NCBI RefSeq assembly: GCF_004359215.1
Contig: NW_027152082.1
Location: 1-64,000 of the forward strand
Length of the DNA stretch: 64,000 nucleotides
Direction of reading: 5' to 3'
From: Bremia lactucae
Taxonomy: Eukaryota; Oomycota; Peronosporomycetes; Peronosporales; Peronosporaceae
Part shown: positions 24,879-36,403 of the stretch, piece after piece
How the letters are laid out: each line of letters opens with the position of its first letter
Position numbering within the stretch: position 1 is the stretch's first letter
The notes under the pieces: generated by a model
The model's database searches: none
The model's input: the letters and a program-made list of their open reading frames with translations, nothing else
What the model was told of the DNA's origin: nothing
Program-made: the position numbers and the translations under genes

Positions 24879-27046
24879 TAATGCTCCCAGGAAAACTCTT
24901 CACAGCAGCGGCCTTTGATATGCCACAATGGGCGGAGGAGGAGCTCCAAACATTTTTTGTGGAAACATGCAACCTCAACAGAGCGCAGTCGTCATAAAGT
25001 TAACCCGGGCATTTTGTACACACCGCGAGCGGCCGGTGGGGTCGGCTTGGTCTCGACAGCAGTGGCTGTAAAATCGCAACGGATGAAACACGCTCTTCTT
25101 TGGCTTACACAGAGGCGCGACAGATACGTCGGGGCGTGGAATTATGGACGTTTCGGGAGGCTCGGGACGACGCCACTATCGCGATAACACCACTGAACCC
25201 TCTTCATCCCCGCAGTCAACGGAGCAAGATACGTGGTGAATCGTTCCGGGTTGATATTTGTGCTTGGCTTCGGCCGTCGGAAATGGAGCATGAAGCCTTA
25301 CAGGATCGGCGTGGTCACCATATGCAACGGCTCATCTCGCAGACCACGTGCTGGAGGGACGGAGGCCGGCTAACGATTTGGTTAGCGGAGCTGTTACCGG
25401 CAGTTACATGGGAGATAGCGCCCGTGACCAGACGGTATTGGCCAACATATTCGTGGGCAGACAACCCATGGCTATGCGATGGCATAGGTCATTGGCTGAT
25501 GAGCAAGAAATACGACCGCATCAGGCAGTGCTCACTGGAAGAACTTGCGATGGAGCGAACCGGTCCGACAACATACGTTTGTCACGTCCCGTTGGCTGAG
25601 GGAGCGGACAAGCACCACACGAACCGCAAACGCGGGCGCTGTGCCTTAGCAATTCATTTGGGGAGTCCTTCATTGCCTATGGGACGGACATTCGAGGTAA
25701 TCCACACGGTGGCTTTACGACACCCCCCGGACATCCGGCTATCTTACAACTGGGTGCTGGTAGAGCCTGGAGCCTGGAGTTGTCCGAGGGGTAGAAGGTA
25801 CAGCGCTGGATATTTCTTCACGGGGAATCATGCTAAAGCAGGAGGCCAACGGAATTAATTGGACAGTCGATGACTCACATTCAGTACCTCTGGCGTTTGA
25901 GCACGATGTGGCCGTCAGTCCTGACCTTATGGTTTAAGTTTGACGTGCGGCTGGATGACGATCCAGTACGCGGGGTACTGCATGGCAAGAACACCACCGC
26001 CTCTGTCTTGGACAAATCATGCTAAAGCAGGAGGCCAACGGAATTAATTGGACAGTCGATGACTCACATCCAGTACCTCTGGCGTTTGAGCCCGATGTGG
26101 CCGTCATCAGGAGCTCGCAACGAGCTCTCGGGCTTGTCGTTGAGGCACATCATCAATCCACAGCTTTCCGTGGGATGCCCTATCCAACGTAGCGAATCGG
26201 CATGTATTAAGGCACATTAAACGCCAGCCGTATGGCAAGGCGAAGGTGGGGCTCGGCACGGCTCTGGGAGGTCTACTCCAGAAATTACAAACCTGCGCAG
26301 ACAGGGGAGACTAGCACTCTGCGGCCCTTTATCAAACCCCGAAGCAGCGGTGGGGTCATCAAAATGCAATCACGGAGTATCAAGTGTGGGTCTATTACCG
26401 TTTGATACTCCAACAGCTCAATTATATTCTTCCCGGGCAGGGAACTTGACAACAGTTGCAGGAGGCTGTCCGTCTGTGGCGGTCACAAGGAGATACTGGA
26501 GCACATTTTGTGGACATGTACGGTGGCCTAGGGATGCTGGCAGGCGGTCCTGACCTTATGGTTTAAGTTTGACGTGCGGCTGGATGACGTAATCCAGTAC
26601 GCGGGGTACTGCATGGCAAGAACACCGCCGCCTCTGTCTAGGACACTATTCCAACGGCTGCAGCAGGCCTTTGGGAATACTGTGGCAGAGTATATTGTTC
26701 AGTGGAAGCGCATATGGTGGATCTTGTGTTCCGTATGTATCTCGACTCTTTGGATACAGCGCAATCGGGTTGTTCACGAGCGGCAACAACTTCACTTCTG
26801 GGTAGTGTCCAAGAGTTTTTCTCTAACGGACTTCGGCAATTACGAGCGTTATCGGCGAGAGAGCGCAGAACGCTACCGTCAAGGGTGCAAGGCATCCGGC
26901 TATGGCAGTGTATTGAGTTACTAGGTGAAATCATTGTGCTTTCTAGAGCATCACATCAAGTGGCGAGCCACGTACAACCACCGGGCATTTCGACACTGGC
27001 GTTGCTAATCTGGCTTAGGACATTCCAGAAGTCTTGCTCACATTAA
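24879..27046 (+). pseudogene. LINE ORF2 C-terminal region, copy 2 (rearranged)
   Basis: It matches 6331-8302 except for a block of about 190 extra bases near 25918-26103 and a one-base deletion near 26791. The extra block shortens the main frame to 25100-25858. The zinc-finger remnant near 26465-26520 is unchanged. Confidence 0.6.
25829..26103 (+). repeat. Template-switch-like local duplication in LINE copy 2
   Basis: The segment beginning CATGCTAAAGCAGGAGG occurs at about 25829-25917 and again at 26015-26103. Between them sit about 97 bases (25918-26014) that resemble 26547-26645 further 3'. Copy 1 has a single segment. This is the pattern of a jump forward and back during copying. Confidence 0.75.
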
Positions 27047-27103
27047 TACCGTGTAATAAACTTTCTGTTCCTCTCTATATATAATAACAACCCTGACTGT
27101 GGA

Positions 27104-27565
27104 TGTAATGGGGTGTCCCGTTCCATAAATATTATTTCTCATGAGAACAAAATTATTGTATTTTTTATTTTGACTAAATAGTTCCAAAATTACCAAATTT
27201 GGTAATATTGAAACAATAAGACATTAGATCTATTGATTGGTTGCTTTAAGTTTAAATGGATCACCGCCAATCGTTACAAGACACGATTAAACGTCGCGCA
27301 AGGAGGCGCATTGTATATTTAGTTATTAATGTATTTAAGCCAGTAGAACGAAGATCGTTTTTTAAAACTTAATGTCTTAATACAGTATTACTTTCTTCCT
27401 ATTCTAAGGTCTAAATATTAATCTTTAGTAGCTAAGACCTCGGAGCTACTCAAAACCTTCCTCTGCACATCGTGTACGTAAAGTAGTCGAGGCGCCCACC
27501 TTCACTGTAATCAGTGTTGATTGACTAGTACTGTTATCAGTACTAGCAAAGGGTGCCCCGTTACA
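27104..27565 (+). repeat. 5' LTR, family A copy 2
   Basis: 462 bases with TGTAATGGGG and CCCCGTTACA ends. Almost identical to 8362-8823, as expected inside the high-identity tract. It is followed by the same primer-site-like TGGTAGCACTTCG at 27568. Confidence 0.88.
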
Positions 27566-27616
27566 CCTGGTAGCACTTCGTAGTCCGTTCGACGGTCTAC
27601 ACACGTTCCATCCAAC

Positions 27617-28627
27617 ATGGACATGTTGGATGAAGAAAGAGGGAGCTTACAATCTTCTCAAGAAGGCCATCACGTAACGCATGTAAGATTCACTCATTTG
27701 AGTGACATTGAATGAAGAGCGATCGAACGCGTGAGTTCTATCGTAGGCGGGTCAGCCGTTGACGCCATGCTGTTCACTCCGAACACAGATGAACAATATC
27801 CGGCCATAGCCGAGTTCATGTTAACAGTTGGAACTGTTGAGACAGCAGCATTTACATACTGCTAGCGGGCTAACGCTTCCGTTTCGACCCGAAAGAGCAT
27901 AGATCGAAATCTCTGAGTTTAAGGCAGGCAAAGGCGACTTCATTTTAAGATGGTTCGTCGAGTTAGACGACGCCATTAAGGCTCGCCGCATCAATGATGA
28001 TGCGACTAAAGTGAAATTGGCATGTTCAACTGAGCCGGACGTGTCAAATCTTGGGCTTTAGGGCTCAAGCATCACGACCCACTATTTTTTAAGTCGTATG
28101 AGGTCTTTAAGACCCGACTCAGGCAAACATTTGAGCCGCGACGTGCCAAATTCAGGGCTCGAGTCGATCTCCTGTATTTGAAGCAGGGCAAGCGTGACCT
28201 TCACGTTTATGCCCAACATACACGATACCTGGTCAGTTGTATCGTGAGTCATCCAATTGATGAACAAACACAGACAACTGTGTTTAGTAAAGGTCTTGAA
28301 GACGGTCCTGTTAAGACTCACCTGTTCCGACTTATACTCGAGTCGCTCGACCAAGCGAGCTCAATGCGGAATGGGAGGACTTCAGCCTTAAACAAGCTTT
28401 CGTCCATTTGGGTGCATATCGATTACCGAGGCGACATGAAAACGGAGGTCCAGAATTTTGGACCTCTCGTATGTGGAGAGCGAGAAACTTCGCTCTTCAA
28501 GCAAAGATTGCAAAAATGCAATCGTTGTCAAAAGACGGGTTACTACGCCTATGAGTGTAGTGCCCCACGCCCAGTGCCCCAGGCCCAGTGCCCAGGAACA
28601 CTGAGCGAACGATCGACCCTCCGCTAG
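27617..28627 (+). pseudogene. Gag, family A copy 2
   Basis: As 8875-9885, with an extra break: a tryptophan codon has become TGA near 27713, so the first frame is shorter than in copy 1. The zinc-knuckle His to Tyr change is shared, so it predates the copying of the tract. Confidence 0.75.
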
Positions 28628-30565
28628 GAACAGCGGAGGACGCAGATTCGACGCTGTTGCGAAATCGCAACGGCGAGGTGGATCAGCAAAAAAAACGGTG
28701 CGGTTCAGTAGGTGCGGAGCGCCCTACTGATCCAGCAACGTCAAAAGATTCTTTAGCCTTTTGACGAAAGTTGCTCCATGCATAAATTGGCAGCATTAAG
28801 CCGTGATGATGCCTGCCTCTCGTTCATCAGATGGCCATCTGATATACGTCTTGGAGCGTCCACAAGCGTGTGGATGTCCTACAAGTGAGTGCGATGGACT
28901 CACTTGTGGCTCGATCGTTTGCACGACTGCACTAGACCTCAGTGTGAATACCCATCACATTTTAGAGTTAGATCCCGACGGCTGTGCACAAGCACAGGCA
29001 GCGTCGATGTTCGAACCACTCGAATAAGTTGAGTGGTACGAAACAAGGATGCTTGCTTGAAAATTAACATCCAAGAAAATTAGAAACGCCTGTCTATAAG
29101 AGACAGTGCGAAAGTCCGAGATCGACTGGAAAGTTGATCATAGAGGATCTCGCTGCGGTTGCGCAACCACAGCTAGAGGCAGTTGTAGAGGATACTCCCC
29201 ATAATAAAACTTGAGGGAAAAGCTTGCCGAGAATCTGCGTTAAAAAGTCCCCAGAAACCTGTGGTCAAAGGTTCCCAAGTATCTTTGGGAATATGTTCCA
29301 AAGAGGAAACTGAGACGTTAAATGTCTTAGTAAACAACGGATCAAGTGGGGGCGCCTATACACTTGATCTTATAGCGCCTCCGAAGTTTACTTCGGAGAG
29401 AACTCAATTGCGAACGCTAGAACCGAAACGGTTCTTGCGTGATCTGCGCAGTGGCAAAGTCAAGCAGATCTGCATAATTGTCACAGATGACAAGTACGAG
29501 GCGGGTTGCCTAACGATAAAGGCACTCGACACAAAATTGACCTGATTCCAGATTCAAAAATACTGTGTCATGAAGCAATGGTTATTGCCTCGTGAAAAAG
29601 TTTTAGCGATAGACAAATTCTTTGCCGAATGCTTGGCAGCGGGCCAAGTAAGGGAGTCAACCTTCATACATAGCTCTCCGACCGTCTGTGTGCGTATAAA
29701 GCAATAGGAGGGTGGCGAATTGTGCATGTGCTCAATAAATTGAACGCTGCAACGGTACTGGCTTAAACGCCGATACCACGAAATGACGTAATGATTGATG
29801 GTATGTCAAATAGTACTGATGGATGGATTCTATCAGATCTTTATGCGTGAACAAGATATCTCGTTCATCTGTAGTGGCTAGTTATGCCACAGGGACTTAG
29901 TAATACCCTACGACATTAGACATATGTGTGTCCAATCTGTTTAGATCGGTCCGGGATTTTTTGCACCAAATTATTTTGATGACGTCTTCGTTCATAGCAG
30001 AGCCATGAACGGAAAGTCGGACGTTGAAGTACGTCCGAAATGTTCTAACACTTATGCGTAAGCATAAGATCTCAAGAAGTGTATATTCGCTGCAAGCGAA
30101 ATATCAATTCTTGGGTGCATCGTGAGTAAACACGGTGCACGCCTTGATCCGGAAATGAATAAGGTGATCATCGACTGGCCTGCGCCAGTCCATGTAAATG
30201 GACTTCCGAAATTCCATAGCTTAGCGGCGTACTTCCACAAGTACTCCCTCAAAAATGGCGAAATGATAGTACATCTTTCTTCTTTGTTGAAAAGAAAAAT
30301 TTAAAGTGGTCATGGAACGTTGATTGTCAGCGGTCCTAAGCAAAGCTCGATGCAATCGCTAATATTCGCGATTGCGGACCAAGACAGACCATTTCATGTG
30401 ATCTGTGACGCCAGCGATTTTGCAGTCGGCTGTTCGTTAATGTCATATGACACAGACGGCGCAGAGCGCGTCGTCAGTTATCAATCGCGTCAGCTTCAAC
30501 CAGCTTAATGCAACTGTCCAGTGCATGACAAGGAACGCCTTGCCATGAAATACGCACTGGCTTAG
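28628..30565 (+). pseudogene. Protease linker and RT-RNase H remnant, family A copy 2
   Basis: The linker frame 29261-29545 matches 10518-10802. After 29853 the copy keeps RT sequence that copy 1 has lost. RNase H is readable at 30320-30508 with FHVICDASDFAVGCSLM and YQSRQLQPA. It stops abruptly near 30565, where family-A antisense-ORF sequence in reverse begins. Confidence 0.7.
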
Positions 30566-31790
30566 TTAAGGGTGAGACGAATTCTTCATCGATGCCCTTT
30601 TCCAGCATCGTTGGTACACTGGTAAGCGGGCAAAGGATTCCAAAACTTTATTCCAGGCTTGGAGAGCATTTGTCCAAAACGATTAAAGCATAGGCCGCGA
30701 GGCCTGGCTTGGCAAACTGGATGTTTTCCGTGAACGGTTCAAAAAACGAACCTAGTCGGTGCACGCTATAAGTTGCACCGTTTGTCTAGAAAGGCATGGA
30801 TACCTTGCCTCTCATGGGGACTCATGCCCATGCAGTTTCAAGGGTGCAGTGCAGGTCATGCCCCTAAGGAAGCATATTCCCTTAAGGACCATCATTGGAG
30901 GAAGCTCATCTCTTACGAGATGCGTCAAAGGATTGAGAACCTTAAATCCTTTAACGAGCTCGGGAACTGCTCGTTCTCAGATGGACCCTCTGTAGGAGGA
31001 TGGGTCTTGTCGTACTGTCGCACGAGATTCGGAACGTCCATTATCAGTTGGAAACGAGTTTCCCAGGATTTTCTTTAGGAAAGTAAAGTCATTGTTTAAT
31101 TTTGTGATACTAGAATTATTTTCGACTTTTTCGATTTTTAAATTGTTTTTTATCAAATGAGAGTGGGTACCCTCGCCAACAAACGAGATAACTCGTTCGA
31201 ACCCCCTTCACCTCACGTTTGTTCGAGAGGCGTTCAACAAGAACACGCTTCTCACCACTCGAATCCGTCAATGTATGTGGAGGTGGAGGAAAAATCGGGT
31301 TCGTGTCATTTGACGAACCCGAATCAACATCGTAATTTGGACCCCCCCCCCTTTTATAATTTGAGGGAGGACATTGATCACGAAGAGTCCGTTGCCGCGA
31401 GTTGGCGGTGACGGTTGATAATGTTGCTCGTGACCAGTTGAGAATTTGTGCGCAGGTTGCGACTGAGCAACTGGCGAACGAAAGGACACATCAGTTCCTT
31501 CAAAACGAGCTGGTGACACTCCACGAAAGATCGCTTTCTTGTAGGAAAGAGTGGATCGTCTGGTTCATGAGAATCAGACTCTGTCCCGAGACTATCATGC
31601 TTTGGCACGGCACCATAAGGCTTTGGCTGATGCCTTAGACTGTTCCGGTGTAATCCGAAATCGAAAGAAGCCTCGTACTGATGGTACGGGCGGAGGCGGT
31701 CGACGTAAACGTAGAATGCGTGAGCATCCTACGTGGCAGCTCGATCGTGTGCGCATTGCCTTGGCGATTTAGAACACAAAACGGGCCGAT
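30566..31790 (-). mobile_element. Inverted 3' part of family A copy 2
   Basis: The minus strand reads integrase C-terminus (near 31790-31690), linker, chromodomain (near 31250-31110) and then 3' noncoding sequence toward 30566. Because of the inversion, the antisense ORF runs on the plus strand here. Confidence 0.75.
30584..31078 (+). pseudogene. Antisense ORF (aORF) remnant in the inverted block
   Basis: The plus strand reads DEFFIDALFQHRWY and LFQAWRAFVQND, one stop near 30676, then SIGREAWLGKLDVFRERFKK. After a frame change come RLSRKAWIPCLSWG (30773-31078 frame) and LISYEMRQRIENLKSF. These match the family-B aORF and the family-A copies at 40000 and 59600. Function unknown. Confidence 0.6.
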
Positions 31791-31794
31791 ATAC

Positions 31795-32042
31795 CTGATT
31801 AGTAATTAATTACTACTTCATTCGTCACTACATGTTTTGGTAGGAAATTAAATATATTAACATGGATTTACTATTCTTAATCATAAAGCCGTAGTCTAGC
31901 TAAGCCTTAAAGCTAAAGACCTTAGCTTCATAAGATTCTTCCGCTGTACTCTTGTGTACATGAAGTTTCGAGGCACCCACCTTCACTGTAATTATAAGGT
32001 TAACTAGTACTATTTAGTACTAGTGAAAGGTGCCCCGTTAAA
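31795..32042 (+). repeat. Truncated LTR (family-A-like)
   Basis: The 3' half of a family-A-like LTR ends GGTGCCCCGTTAAA at 32042, followed by TGGTAGCTCTTCG like the other primer sites. The 5' half is missing at the inversion breakpoint. Confidence 0.7.
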
Positions 32043-32093
32043 CCTGGTAGCTCTTCGTAGTCCGCTCAACGACCTACGCACATTTCATCCAAT

Positions 32094-32735
32094 ATGGAAA
32101 TGTTGGATGAAAAAGGAGGGATCATTCCAGCCCCTCAAGAAGGCTATCACGCCACGCGTGAAGGGTTTATTCATTTCAGTGACCTTAAAAGGAGAGCGAT
32201 GAAACGAATGAGTTTGGTCGTAGGCGGGCCAGCCGTTGGCGCCGTGCCGTGCACTCTGGGAAGAGATGAACAGCATGCAGCCATAGCCGAGTTCATACAA
32301 CACGAACTCGACGCGGCCCGAGAGAGCTTGCTTCACCAGCAAGGCTCTCAACACCGAGATGTGTAGAGAAAACGGAGTGCTCAACGGCTGGAACTGTTGA
32401 GACAGCAGAATTCACATGTTGCTAGCGGGCCGACGCGTCGACCGAAAGCTTAAAGATCTTAATCTCTAAGTTTAAAGCAGTCGAAGGCGAATCCGTGTTG
32501 AGATGATTTGTCGAATAAGACGACGCCATAGAAGCTCGCCGTATCGGTGATGATGCGACGAAAGTGAAATTTGGCATGTCCAACATAGCCGGATGTGCCA
32601 AATCTTGGGCCTTGGGGCTCAAACTTCACGACCCATTAGTATGAGGTCTTTAAGACCCGTCTCAGACAAACGTTTAAGCCGCCACGTGCCGAACTCAGGG
32701 CTCGAGCCGAGCTCCTGTATTAGAAGCAGGGTAAG
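32094..32735 (+). pseudogene. Gag fragment
   Basis: The frame 32094-32366 starts MEMLDEKGG and aligns along its length with the family-A gag N-terminus (MDMLDEERG), but is well diverged. The gag core follows in other frames to about 32735, where it is cut and joined through a hairpin to integrase-end sequence. Confidence 0.7.
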
Positions 32736-32736
32736 C

Positions 32737-32772
32737 GTGTCCGTGGATGGCTAAAACGCCATCCACGGACAC
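32737..32772. repeat. Perfect 14-bp hairpin at deletion junction
   Basis: GTGTCCGTGGATGG (32737-32750) and CCATCCACGGACAC (32759-32772) flank an 8-base loop. It lies exactly where gag sequence ends and downstream integrase-region sequence begins, and is not present in the other gag copies. Confidence 0.85.
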
Positions 32773-32799
32773 CCATCCAATCACAGGGATCCTCTAGTT

Positions 32800-33660
32800 T
32801 AAGTGGGAAAGGGTCATGCTCATCACGCGTCGAAATTACCAACGACGCTACTGATGTCGATGTCGAAGCAATCGACATCGAAGAAGAGAAGATCTTATGG
32901 AAGTGCGCACAAAGCGCAATGGAAAAGACAAAACAAACGAGTCGATAGAGGAATTTCTGCTGGATCGAGAATCAGTAATCCGTTTCTTACAGGATTCCAT
33001 TGCTAACGCAGTGGATCGTCAGAAACGGAACGCAGATAAACATGGAAGAGCAAATGTTCTTTTATTTAAAATTAATGACCTAGTACCACTCTCTACGGTA
33101 AACTTACCTAAGCGTGTATGTCTATAATCTGGGTAGCAGTAAACTACTACCCAAGTTCATTGAGCCATTTCGTGTATTGCATCGCAAAGGCAATGCATAC
33201 ACAATAGAATTGCCACGTAGGATGCGTTCGCATCCTACGTTTTACGTTGGTCGGCTTCGCCCGTACCATCAGTATGCGGTTTCTTCCGAGGACGGATCTG
33301 GCCACCCCTTTTAAGAATCTTCAAAAGATTCTTGTGGTCACAAACCAGATTATCATGCTGAATCTGGAAATTCTCATGTCGAGTCTGATGATCCTCGAAA
33401 TCGCGATGAGCTGACGACAGCTCATCATGAAGAGCGTGAAGTTCCCGCTCGTGCTCTAACATTGAGTATGCACTCTTCGAACGGTTTTCCAACCGATCAA
33501 TATAGTGGCTTGCAACGTTTACTCCAACGAGTGACACTTATTGCGCTCGTGTTTAAGACCCTCCTCCAGTACATGGAGGTAGCGGTCGAGTTTGTCGATC
33601 TTCGACTCTAGATTCGCAGATTCGGATCTAATTTTTCTCCTCCACCACAACCATTGGTGG
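32800..33660 (+). pseudogene. Integrase C-terminus and linker, family B
   Basis: The GPY/F-like module is readable at 33130-33314: FIEPFRVLHRKGNAYTIEL, then YVGRLRPYHQYAVSSEDGSG. The linker after it is rich in Ser, Asp, Glu and His (about 33320-33480), as usual between the integrase module and the chromodomain. The catalytic core is deleted. Confidence 0.7.
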
Positions 33661-33929
33661 ATTCCCACGGTGGCCAACGCTTCCTTGGGGCACGTATTCT
33701 AAACTACCGTGACGTGATGGGGCAGCGAACGAGTTATCTGTTTCGCTGGCGCGGTTATCCACCTTCGCATGACAGCTGGGAGCCTCGTTCCCAGCTAGTT
33801 GTTGACGTTGAGGGCCTCGTCCGTCAGTATGACGAGACCCATCCGATGGATCAGAAGGTCCATCAGAAATCACGCGCCCCTGGCGCGTGTAAATCGATTG
33901 CAAAACGTCAATCGCATCGCGCATCTTGA
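33661..33929 (+). pseudogene. Chromodomain and pol stop, family B
   Basis: This is the best chromodomain in the window: RFLGARILNYRDV, then SYLFRWRGYPPSHDSWEPRS, then LVRQYDETHP (about 33678-33845). The frame runs to a TGA at 33927-33929. The aromatic and WEP residues of chromovirus chromodomains are kept. Upstream pol is deleted, so it cannot be expressed normally. Confidence 0.75.
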
Positions 33930-33980
33930 TAGAGATGCGAGCCCTTCCCCAGGGCGAAGAAAGGGAGTAAACATCCCCTT

Positions 33981-34703
33981 TCAATCGTTTCGTGTTGTCA
34001 GCACAACACGGACAGGATCACCCCACGTGAGGCATGGAAGTCCTGCCTCACGAGACAACCGATGCAATTTATTCTCTGCACCGGTTGAAGTTCATTTCTT
34101 AAACTTAACGAGAATTGCGTTAAGTCTTTGAAGCCAGACTTCGCGTCCAATGTCTTTAATATGCGATAAAAAGGCGCTCCAGGCTTGCATCAGCGAGGTT
34201 TTATCTCGCTTGTTGTTGCCATTATACTGTCGATGCTTAAGAAAAGCATCGAGATAAAAATCTTCCTCAGCGCGAAAGTTCTTCGCGCTGAGATCAAGGC
34301 TTGTAGCTTTATCACAGTAAATAAATGATATTTATTGTGATGAGTATTCTTTCCAGACAAGATATTTGACTAGCCGTTCGGGCAAAAGGCACGGTTTCTT
34401 CTCAGGGGCAAAGACGAGACATTTATTGTCTACGCTCCCCTGAGTGGTACCTACTGAAGCAGGGGTACAAGAACTTTTATTACAATGGTTTTCGCTATCG
34501 CCGTCACCACGCACACCAATATGTGCGGGTGACAGCACGGAAGACGGTACTGGCGATGAGGAATCATCTTTATCGTCGGAACCGAACATGCTGTTGCGAA
34601 TGCTACCAGCACGCCTACCCGAATGAGCCCCCTCATTCAAAGGCTCATAGTCAGCCGCCTGACAATGATCAGGTGACTGTTCTGTTTTCCCCGAGTCGGC
34701 CAT
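33981..34703 (-). pseudogene. Antisense ORF (aORF), family B
   Basis: A single minus-strand frame of 241 codons runs from an ATG at 34703-34701 (MADSGKTEQ) to a TGA at 33983-33981. Only two internal stops interrupt it (34334-34332 and 34094-34092). It has an acidic Ser/Asp-rich N-terminal half, then FAPEKKPCLLPER, EEDFYLDAFLKHRQY, LMQAWSAF, IGREVWLQRLNA, and RLSREAGLPCLTWGD. The same blocks occur in family A in the same order. It converges on pol, whose stop is 52 bases away. No known domain is recognised. Antisense ORFs are known in some plant Ty3/gypsy elements; homology to those is not claimed. Confidence 0.7.
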
Positions 34704-35020
34704 TTCATTCGACTCGCATTCAAAGTGGACCTCCAAAGAGGGGTCGCATTCACATGGTGAATTACCACGTGCACCCGCAATATCTAGTGTTGCGAAAGAA
34801 GATGATACAACGGCAGACGTTTCGTCTGCCGCCGAAATAATAATGCGTCGCTCGCGGCTGCTTGAGCCGCAGCCGAAGGTACCGCACTATTCGAATACCG
34901 CATGAGTTGATTCTTCATGCGATGGAATTTAAAATGATGGTTCTGACAACATCGTTTTAAAAATTAAGTGGTCACATAGCGACCACTCCATCCAATGACA
35001 GTCTTGGTGATTGTCGTTTG

Positions 35021-35475
35021 AGGAGGGGTGATGTGACGGGGTGTATCGTTAGATGAAATTAACACTTTAAGGTTATTAATTAATATATTATCTAAAAGGT
35101 AGATAATATTTGAAGAATATTACTTTACGTAGTAATATTCGGAAAGCTTATCCACTGGTAGATATAGGCCGTTATATCTACTTGCACCGCGGTCCAGTCA
35201 GCACTGGACGCGCGAAAGAGAGAGACAGATGAGAATTTATTACATATATTTTCTTAGTTTGTAATTAAGTTAGTATTAAATACATAGAAACAGAAGAACT
35301 TATTTTATTATATACAGTTAACTTTTAACCCTCTTTAATGAAAGTGTTTTAAAGGGAGTCTTCCTCTGCACGTACTAGTGTACGTGAAGTGACGTAGGGC
35401 ACCACTCGCACTAAAGCAGTGCGAAGTGGACTTTACTGAAGCTGTAACGGGCTAAAGTTGCCCTAATGTTATACA
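35021..35475 (+). repeat. Polypurine tract and 3' LTR, family B
   Basis: AGGAGGGG (35021-35028) precedes the LTR, which starts TGTGACGGGGTGTATCG at 35032. The body matches the solo LTR at 47355-47804 in reverse. The 3' end near 35475 is altered and contains a second TGTAACGGG, so its last bases are uncertain. Confidence 0.75.
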
Positions 35476-36403
35476 GTCCCCGTTTAGTACACTTGGTGTA
35501 CTTAAGTGGATGGTCAATTACGTAAATAAAGTAATTAGACCTACCACTCGGGTGTGGTTCACATTTGTGACAAACCCTTGTGTATGTGATGCACATAGGT
35601 GCATTCACATTAGGAGGGATGACGGCAAGCGTCATCCGTTACGCGAGGTATCTAGAAGATACGCTCGCAATACATACTAGTGTTATCTACACCGATAAAA
35701 ATTTTGATTGGTAGAAATAGGTATTTATATTTAATGCGATTTAAAATAAATCAGTCTGAAAACTACTTTCTACTTAGTAAGTGCGCACGAGGAGCCGGAT
35801 TACCATTCCCGTGACGACACTTTACTAGAGTACTTAGTGCGTTATGTGAGTTCGCTAACGCGACCACCACAACTACCTCACTGCACGCAAGAGAAGCTGG
35901 TTTAACCGCTTCCTCGCTGTGCTAGGGTGTGTGTCTAAGTAGAGCGTGGCCGCAGTTACGACGTGCCCGCCTACACTTGCTAGCACTTGAAATCCTTCCC
36001 ACGACTCGCATCTCTGCTTGTGTACGTGAGGATGAGCCTCAACATCGATTAAGCTCATTTCCCTTACCTCTCAGAACATCATCGGGAGGTAGCAGGGCAT
36101 ATGGCGCAGAAACTTGGTGAACAAGCCCTGGCCAGGCTCTTGGGTAGTCCTCCTGAGCAACATGTTGCTCAGTTGGAGCAGTTGAGGCAATTGTGCTCGA
36201 ACAGCGGGAGCCGCGTCCAGGGCACAGAGCCATGCTGCGGCGGAGTCCGTCACTCATACTAAGGATGAGCTGAGGCACGAGCAAGCTCGGAGCGAGGCTA
36301 TCAACAGGACTGTTGAGATGCTCTCTGCCCGGCCGCATCAGCCGAGACCCATTCGGATGGACCCGCCCAAGTTTGATGGAACTGCAGCGCACACGATTCT
36401 CCA
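35476..36403 (+). mobile_element. Family-C element, 5' leader and gag start
   Basis: The sequence from about 35640 resembles 62140-62640: CGCTCGCAAT, CCGTGACGACACT, ACTACCTCACTG, then a gag N-terminus with EQALARLLGSPPEQHVAQLEQ. This copy keeps a segment (RPIRMDPPKFDG, about 36348-36384) that the 62-kb copy has lost. Frames are broken. Its LTR cannot be delimited. Confidence 0.6.

Larger units (their letters stand above)
17981..27097 (+). mobile_element. LINE (non-LTR retrotransposon), copy 2
   Basis: Same modules as copy 1 plus about 0.8 kb of 5' sequence. The first part (18780-21600) is clearly diverged from copy 1; the rest is nearly identical. It contains an 11-base G run near 18084. It ends in the same AT-rich tail against the LTR at 27104. 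The copy is dead, and its 5' end is placed only approximately. Confidence 0.88.
21628..29853. repeat. High-identity tract, copy 2 (partner 3080-11105)
   Basis: Partner of the tract at 3080-11105, with the same shared frameshifts, the same LINE-LTR junction and the same gag zinc-finger mutation. It ends near 29853, where the downstream gypsy RT sequence departs sharply from copy 1. Confidence 0.9.
27104..31790 (+). mobile_element. Ty3/gypsy chromovirus, family A copy 2 (3' third inverted)
   Basis: The 5' LTR, gag and RT-RNase H run on the plus strand to about 30565. The sequence then switches to the reverse complement of the 3' part (antisense-ORF region, chromodomain, linker, integrase end) until about 31790. 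No 3' LTR follows in plus orientation. Confidence 0.8.

Noticed and set aside
30773..31078. RxLR or other secreted effector candidates among small frames
   Set aside because: No frame combined an ATG, a signal peptide and an RxLR-like motif. Several RLSR/RLR strings belong to the aORF.
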